A stretch of 8,261 nucleotides of DNA, taken from the NCBI GenBank assembly GCA_049509915.1, contig JBEKZL010000367.1, positions 1-8,261 of the forward strand, given 5' to 3'. Of this stretch, positions 5,063 to 8,261 are shown piece by piece. The notes below the pieces were generated by a model. It was not told where the DNA came from, did no database searches, and saw only the letters and a program-made list of their open reading frames with translations. Every line of letters begins with the position of its first letter. The first letter of the stretch is position 1. The DNA is from JBEKYD01 sp049509915. Lineage in GTDB: Bacteria > Acidobacteriota > Terriglobia > Bryobacterales > Bryobacteraceae. A program made the translations under genes and the position numbers.

Positions 5063-5076
5063 GTATGGACGAGCTT

Positions 5077-5126
5077 AACCCCCTTTGCAAACGAACGCAA
5101 AAAGGTCTTGCTATGCAAAGGGGGTT
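5077..5126. repeat. 13-bp perfect inverted repeat with 24-bp loop
   Basis: AACCCCCTTTGCA (5077-5089) and TGCAAAGGGGGTT (5114-5126) are exact complements. The 24-base loop contains GCAAAAAGGTCTTGC, itself ending in GCAA/TTGC. It lies just upstream of the 55-residue gene. As RNA it would form a strong hairpin, but no U-run follows, so a simple terminator is unlikely. An operator, an mRNA 5' structure or a recombination-site relic are alternatives. Confidence 0.7.
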
Positions 5127-5273
5127 CAGCAGATAACCTCATTATGAGAAGGCAATCCGACTCCGCCCGCTTGCCGCAACTCCAACACGCCTTTCGAACG
5201 TCTTCCGGTTGAGTATGACGAAGACGGCGGGTACGTCTTCCTGGCAGTTCGCCCTTGCGCGGGGTGCGGCACG

Positions 5274-5480
5274 ATGCTCTGCGCCCGCTGCGATCAGTTT
5301 CGCTGCGACGGGTGCGGCCAAACATTCTGCATTGACCACCTGGTGTCGGTCGCTGACGGAGGCGAGACGCCATTGCACTGCTGCGCGCCTTGCGCGGCCG
5401 AATGCGAACCGGTAGAATTGCCGGCGCCGATACCGCAGCAGTCCGAAGTTCTGGCGCTTTCGCACGTGGAGGCGGCTTGA
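5274..5480 (+). CDS. Cysteine-rich zinc-binding protein, start uncertain
   Basis: From the ATG at 5274 this is 68 residues: MLCARCDQFRCDGCGQTFCI, then DHLVSV and a second cluster HCCAPCAAEC. The metal-binding pattern actually starts earlier in the same frame (PCAGCGT before the ATG). It gives four pairs with even spacing: C-x2-C-x4-C-x2-C-x4-C-x2-C-x4-C-x2-H. Cutting the first pair off makes the ATG suspicious. The frame is open back to 5148 and reads FERLPVEYDEDGGYVFLAVR, clearly protein-like. The only start-like codon there is CTG at 5241; an ATG at 5144 lies in another frame and would need a frameshift. The evenly spaced pairs suit a two-zinc fold of RING/AN1/treble-clef type (inference). 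It is convergent with the zinc-ribbon gene downstream. Confidence 0.55.
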   Translation: MLCARCDQFRCDGCGQTFCIDHLVSVADGGETPLHCCAPCAAECEPVELPAPIPQQSEVLALSHVEAA

Positions 5481-5518
5481 GATGAGATGCCAAAGCTGGT
5501 GCGAGTCCGTTGCGCTGA

Positions 5519-5776
5519 TTATCTCACAGCCTTCCGGGGCCTTCCGCGCTTCAGCTCGCCAACGGGGATGTCCCAGCGGGTCTGCTTGCAGCCCGGGCAC
5601 TGGCGAGGGCGACGCTTGGTTTTGGGCTTCCACTGATAACCGCAACGGAGACAGGTGTGGATCGCCAGCGTGTCTGGAACGTTCCACTTGCGGTTCTTGC
5701 ATCGGGGGCATGCCTTCGGAGTTTGGACAGCTTGCTGTGTCCATTCATAGCCACAACGAAGGCATGTTCTCTTCAC
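5519..5776 (-). CDS. Tandem double zinc-ribbon protein with AT-hook-like tail
   Basis: An 85-residue protein made of two near-identical units: CLRCGYEW...ACPRCKNRKWNVP (cysteines 5, 8, 23, 26) and CLRCGYQW...QCPGCKQTRWDIP (42, 45, 60, 63), with an exact 37-residue offset. Each is a CxxC-x14-CxxC zinc ribbon. The C-terminus KRGRPRKA is an AT-hook-like GRP core with basic flanks, so DNA binding is likely, though only by analogy. The start is GTG at 5776: an in-frame TGA lies two codons upstream, so no longer form is possible. There is no ribosome site. It is divergent from the recombination operon and shares its control region, including an inverted repeat beginning three bases beyond the GTG, which fits an autoregulated local repressor or activator. 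Confidence 0.72.
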   Translation of the reverse strand: MKRTCLRCGYEWTQQAVQTPKACPRCKNRKWNVPDTLAIHTCLRCGYQWKPKTKRRPRQCPGCKQTRWDIPVGELKRGRPRKAVR

Positions 5777-5778
5777 TA

Positions 5779-5832
5779 GTCAAACATATATCATTTTTTA
5801 GTTTGACAAACATAGAGGATCAATCATATAGT
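5779..5832 (+). promoter_or_regulatory. Strong promoter with overlapping inverted-repeat operator
   Basis: TTGACA (5803-5808, perfect) and TATAGT (5827-5832, five of six) are 18 bases apart. GTCAAAC (5779-5785) and GTTTGAC (5801-5807) form an inverted repeat over an AT-rich spacer; its right arm covers the -35 box. The repeat lies between the divergent zinc-ribbon gene and the rightward operon and could control both. The expected transcript has a leader of roughly 160 bases before 6003. Confidence 0.68.
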
Positions 5833-6002
5833 CATTACAGGCAAACGAAGGGGACCGAGATGACGAAGGGAATGGCGAACTGGTGAGAAGAGTGGCATGA
5901 GCGGGTACGTGCGCCGAAGGTTTGCCAGGCCAGCGAATCGCCAATGCCCATAGGAATCAATAGGCCAAAGCTGAGAAACGAATAAGAAGATAGGAGAAAA
6001 CA

Positions 6003-6200
6003 ATGAATGAAGTCGTGAGGTTTCCGATCAATACCCCAGTAGAAGTAACACTGCAGTCTGAAGCAGGTAAACACGTCGAGGGTCGCTACGGCGAACAGGT
6101 GATGTATTCACTCCTCGGCCTTTGTTGCTCTCGAAGCAGTCAGTCAAAAATGGCAACCGCAACAGGACCGAGTGGAGCGTCAGGCGAGCTCCGCAGCAAC
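6003..6200 (+). pseudogene. Small unknown-family gene with internal deletion and frameshift
   Basis: The ATG at 6003 has AGGAG eight bases upstream and begins convincingly: MNEVVRFPINTPVEVTLQSE then GKHVEGRYGEQVMYSL. After about 6110 the frame loses protein character (CCSRSSQSKM). The frame one base away begins PLLLSKQSVKNGNRNRTEWS and VRRAP, which looks like the natural end of the same kind of small protein. I infer a deletion near 6110 that removed the middle (perhaps 30 codons) and changed the frame. I recall N-terminal sequences like this in acidobacterial accessory operons but cannot name a function. It is the first gene of the rightward operon. Read straight, the damaged ORF would give 81 residues to 6248. 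Confidence 0.5.
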
Positions 6201-6298
6201 CGTCGTTTGCGTTGGCAAACAGAACCGACGCGGGAGAGTCCGTCGTAGCAGAGGCAACGCCGGCTCAGAATGTAGCCGGTTGCAGAAAGGACGAAGAA

Positions 6299-7585
6299 AT
6301 GGTAGCGGGGACCGGGGAGGCAAGACCGGGCGGCCAACGGACCGCAGAGCCCGTGCGAGACCAAGGAAACTGCAAAGCCGAAGAAGAGCAGCCGAGCGGC
6401 AACTCGACTGCTCCGATGGTACGGGAATTAGCTGACACCAATAACCAGCACCAACGACAGGATAGCGCACCGGGCCACAGCACCGAAATCGTGCTCGCCT
6501 CCGCGCGTCCGGTCGAGATCTCGAACAAAGACAGCGTGTTCCTGCCGGCGATGAGCATGGAGGTCGCCCTGGCGCGCCGCGCGGCCATCGTCGAGTTCAC
6601 CCGGCGCATCATGGTCAAGGACCAGGACTTCGGCGAAATCCCCGGCACCAACAAACCTACCCTGCTCAAGCCGGGAGCCGAGAAGCTGTGCAACTTCTTC
6701 GGCCTGGAGCCGGAGTTCACTCCGATTGTGGAAGACATCGACTGGATCGGCGCCCAACACGGCGGCGAAGTCTTCTGCTATGCCCGCTACCGGTGCAGGT
6801 TGCTGCGGGAGGGACGGGTGGTCGGAGTTGGAGAAGGCTCGTGCAATTCCTGGGAATCCAAATATCGCTATCGCTGGGTGGCGGAGGAGCAAGTCCCTGA
6901 GCACGTCGATCTTACGCGCCTCCCAAAGCGTGGTGTGCACCGCACTCTGTCGGAGCTCGATTTTGCGATCGAGCGCGCCGAGACCAGCGGAACCTATGGC
7001 AAGCCGGCCGAGCACTGGCAGATGTTTCGCGATGCCATTCGCGACAGAACCGCCCGGCCGGTGGAGAAAGTCACCCGGCGTGGAAAGTCCGTCGCCTGGG
7101 AGATCGATGTGGACACGGCGCTCTACCGTGTCCCCAATCCGGACGTGGCGGATGTGGTCAACACCATCCAGAAAATGGCGCAGAAGCGGGCGCTGGTGGC
7201 CGCCACCCTGATTGCCACGAGTGCGTCGGAGTTCTTCACCCAGGACGTGGAGGATGCCGATCCCTTCGGACGGAACATCGAAACCGGTTCGCATCCGCCG
7301 GGGACGCGGGAGGCGCAGGAACACGTACGTGACCGCAAGCTGGCGGAACTGCGGCCGAAACCGCCAGCCTCAGCCGAGCACGATGGAGTCGTGAAGCCCT
7401 GGAAGAATTTCGGGGAGATGCGCCGGCTGTTCGAGCAACTGCGGGAACAAGTGGGTGAGGTCCGCTATTTGGAGGAACTCAAACTCGCCGGTGTTGACAA
7501 CCCGGGTCAGTTCCAATCGGCCACTAAAGCACTCGAATGCTACGGCCGTCTCACATATCTCGCCTCGCAACCGGAGGTGGCGTGA
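6299..7585 (+). CDS. Phage-type DNA recombination/replication-associated protein (unnamed family)
   Basis: From ATG 6299, 428 residues. The core starts near residue 62 (EIVLASARPVEI). It includes IPGTNKPTLLKPGAEKL (114-130), GEGSCNSWESKYRYRW (178-193), YRVPNPDVADVVNTIQKMAQ then KRALVAA (276-302), and SEFFTQDVED (310-319). This set marks a family found in phages and integrated elements beside recombination genes. A role in single-strand annealing or replication is inferred from context, not shown. A helical domain (WKNFGEMRRLFEQLREQ onward) closes it. The frame is open from 6122, but the ATG at 6299 has AGGA seven bases upstream and avoids the damaged upstream gene; ATG 6416 is an alternative. 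Residues 1-60 are hydrophilic and unlike the core. It ends in a one-base TGATG overlap with the Gp157-like gene. Confidence 0.72.
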   Translation: MVAGTGEARPGGQRTAEPVRDQGNCKAEEEQPSGNSTAPMVRELADTNNQHQRQDSAPGHSTEIVLASARPVEISNKDSVFLPAMSMEVALARRAAIVEFTRRIMVKDQDFGEIPGTNKPTLLKPGAEKLCNFFGLEPEFTPIVEDIDWIGAQHGGEVFCYARYRCRLLREGRVVGVGEGSCNSWESKYRYRWVAEEQVPEHVDLTRLPKRGVHRTLSELDFAIERAETSGTYGKPAEHWQMFRDAIRDRTARPVEKVTRRGKSVAWEIDVDTALYRVPNPDVADVVNTIQKMAQKRALVAATLIATSASEFFTQDVEDADPFGRNIETGSHPPGTREAQEHVRDRKLAELRPKPPASAEHDGVVKPWKNFGEMRRLFEQLREQVGEVRYLEELKLAGVDNPGQFQSATKALECYGRLTYLASQPEVA

Positions 7586-8226
7586 TGGCTTCGCTGGCCG
7601 TAGTTCCATCGCCCGCGGTCACGGCAGCGCCGCTTTATGTGATTGAAGATCAGCTCGCCTGCCTGATCGAAACCGCGGAACTGGTTTCTCCGGAGCAGGA
7701 GCAGGAGTTCCGCGCCGAGTTCCAAGCCGCCCTGACCGCCGCCGTCGAGAAACGCGACCGCGTGGGCCAATTCCTGGCGCATCTGGAGCGGCAAATTGAC
7801 TTCGCCAGATTCGAGATCGATCGGCTCCGGCAACGAAGAGCGACGTTCGAACGCGCTCTGGCACGGCTGGAGGAGTATGTGATCGAGACTATCGAGCACC
7901 TGGGAACCGACAGCAAAGGCAAGTATCGGACGCTGGAGGGGAAGACCACTACTTTCTGCCTGCATGCGTGTCCGCCATCGGTGGAGGTTACCGACGAATC
8001 GGCCGTTCCTGCCGAATACAAGACGCTCACACTGAAGCTGCCTGCGGTGACGTGGGAGCAATTGCTAGATGGGCTGGAGATCGAGGAACGCGTGACGGTT
8101 CTCGGGCAGGTGAAGAGTCCCGAGGTATCGGTAGAGAAACGCTCGATCAAGGCGGCCATCGATGGCGCTGCGGAGGTCCCGGGAGCCGGTCTGGCCCCTG
8201 GGCGGCACTCGTTGAGGAGGAGCTGA
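7585..8226 (+). CDS. Siphovirus Gp157-family protein
   Basis: A 213-residue protein with the full Gp157 layout. The N-terminus is LYVIEDQLACLIETAELVSP (17-36). A long helix follows (VEKRDRVGQFLAHLERQ through LARLEEYV, about 54-99), then the strand TLEGKTTTFCL (116-126), PPSVEVTDESAVPAEYKTLT (130-149), and the ending SIKAAIDGAAEVPGAGL (188-204). Gp157 was named from a Streptococcus thermophilus phage gene linked to phage resistance; homologues usually sit in phage recombination/replication operons next to single-strand annealing proteins, matching the upstream neighbour. The ATG at 7585 overlaps the preceding TGA (TGATG). A start at 7537 in the same frame would overlap that gene by 49 bases and is not needed. 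Its TGA overlaps the next ATG in the same way. Confidence 0.87.
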   Translation: MASLAVVPSPAVTAAPLYVIEDQLACLIETAELVSPEQEQEFRAEFQAALTAAVEKRDRVGQFLAHLERQIDFARFEIDRLRQRRATFERALARLEEYVIETIEHLGTDSKGKYRTLEGKTTTFCLHACPPSVEVTDESAVPAEYKTLTLKLPAVTWEQLLDGLEIEERVTVLGQVKSPEVSVEKRSIKAAIDGAAEVPGAGLAPGRHSLRRS

Positions 8227-8261
8227 TGGTGAAACCAATCCGCAATCCGGCATACCTGCGG
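8226..8261 (+). CDS. Partial CDS, possibly a DUF968-type nuclease-like protein
   Basis: The ATG at 8226 overlaps the preceding stop (TGATG) and gives MVKPIRNPAYLR before the window ends. The short KPIRNPAYLR start resembles DUF968-type proteins, which have an HNH-like cysteine/histidine core and often follow recombination genes in prophages. Twelve residues cannot prove the family, but the coupling makes a real gene likely. Confidence 0.5.
   Translation, partial: MVKPIRNPAYLR

Noticed and set aside
5484..5640. Possible small plus-strand ORF beginning MPKLVRVRCADYL
   Set aside because: Antisense to the zinc-ribbon gene; no ribosome site and the composition degrades after about 15 residues.
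5142..5744. 200-codon minus-strand open frame
   Set aside because: It overlaps the zinc-ribbon gene in another frame and is antisense to the cysteine-rich gene; no family features.
6428..7324. 298-codon minus-strand open frame
   Set aside because: Shadow of the recombination-type gene on the plus strand, which has recognisable motifs; the minus product is histidine/arginine-rich noise.

Overview
The window is GC-rich bacterial accessory DNA. No marker gene fixes the host. The mix of a DUF5681 protein, small basic KGG-type proteins, a long hexad-repeat helix protein and a Gp157/recombination operon resembles soil Acidobacteriota such as the Solibacter group, but that is an inference from recalled families. 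Several genes are cut off mid-domain, so the region reads as a scrapyard of recombined pieces with a few intact small systems.

Layout. Positions 1-550 hold the 3' end of an N-acyl-D-amino-acid deacylase on the minus strand. It abuts the last codons of an MntA-type antitoxin on the plus strand, followed by an intact HepT-type HEPN toxin. Positions 600-815 hold a VanZ-family fragment (minus). Positions 1143-2561 hold a tightly coupled minus-strand operon: a divergent DUF5681 paralogue, a full DUF5681 protein, and a protein whose middle is 13 consecutive six-residue repeats. Upstream of it (2593-2868) a tandem DNA repeat of about 102 bp preserves further broken copies of the DUF5681 glycine/asparagine motif. 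Positions 2989-3313 have no convincing gene. Positions 3314-4084 hold a YdcF/DUF218 fragment (minus) and a HigA antitoxin fragment (plus), which lost their 5' ends at the same point.

Positions 4224-5126 hold a small coiled-coil protein and two tiny basic paralogues, all on the minus strand. Between them lie three copies of a palindromic element built on ATAAGCGGCTTAT, and a 13-bp inverted repeat precedes the last small gene. Positions 5274-5776 hold two convergent small cysteine-rich proteins. The second is a tandem double zinc ribbon with an AT-hook-like tail.

From 5779 to the end a good plus-strand promoter (TTGACA, 18 bp, TATAGT), overlapped by an inverted repeat, faces a rightward operon. 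It contains a deletion-damaged small gene, a phage-type DNA metabolism protein of the RVPNPD.../FFTQD.ED type, a siphovirus Gp157-like protein, and the start of a third gene. These three are coupled by one-base TGATG overlaps and look like a phage- or plasmid-derived recombination module. The zinc-ribbon protein shares the same intergenic region divergently and is a candidate local regulator.
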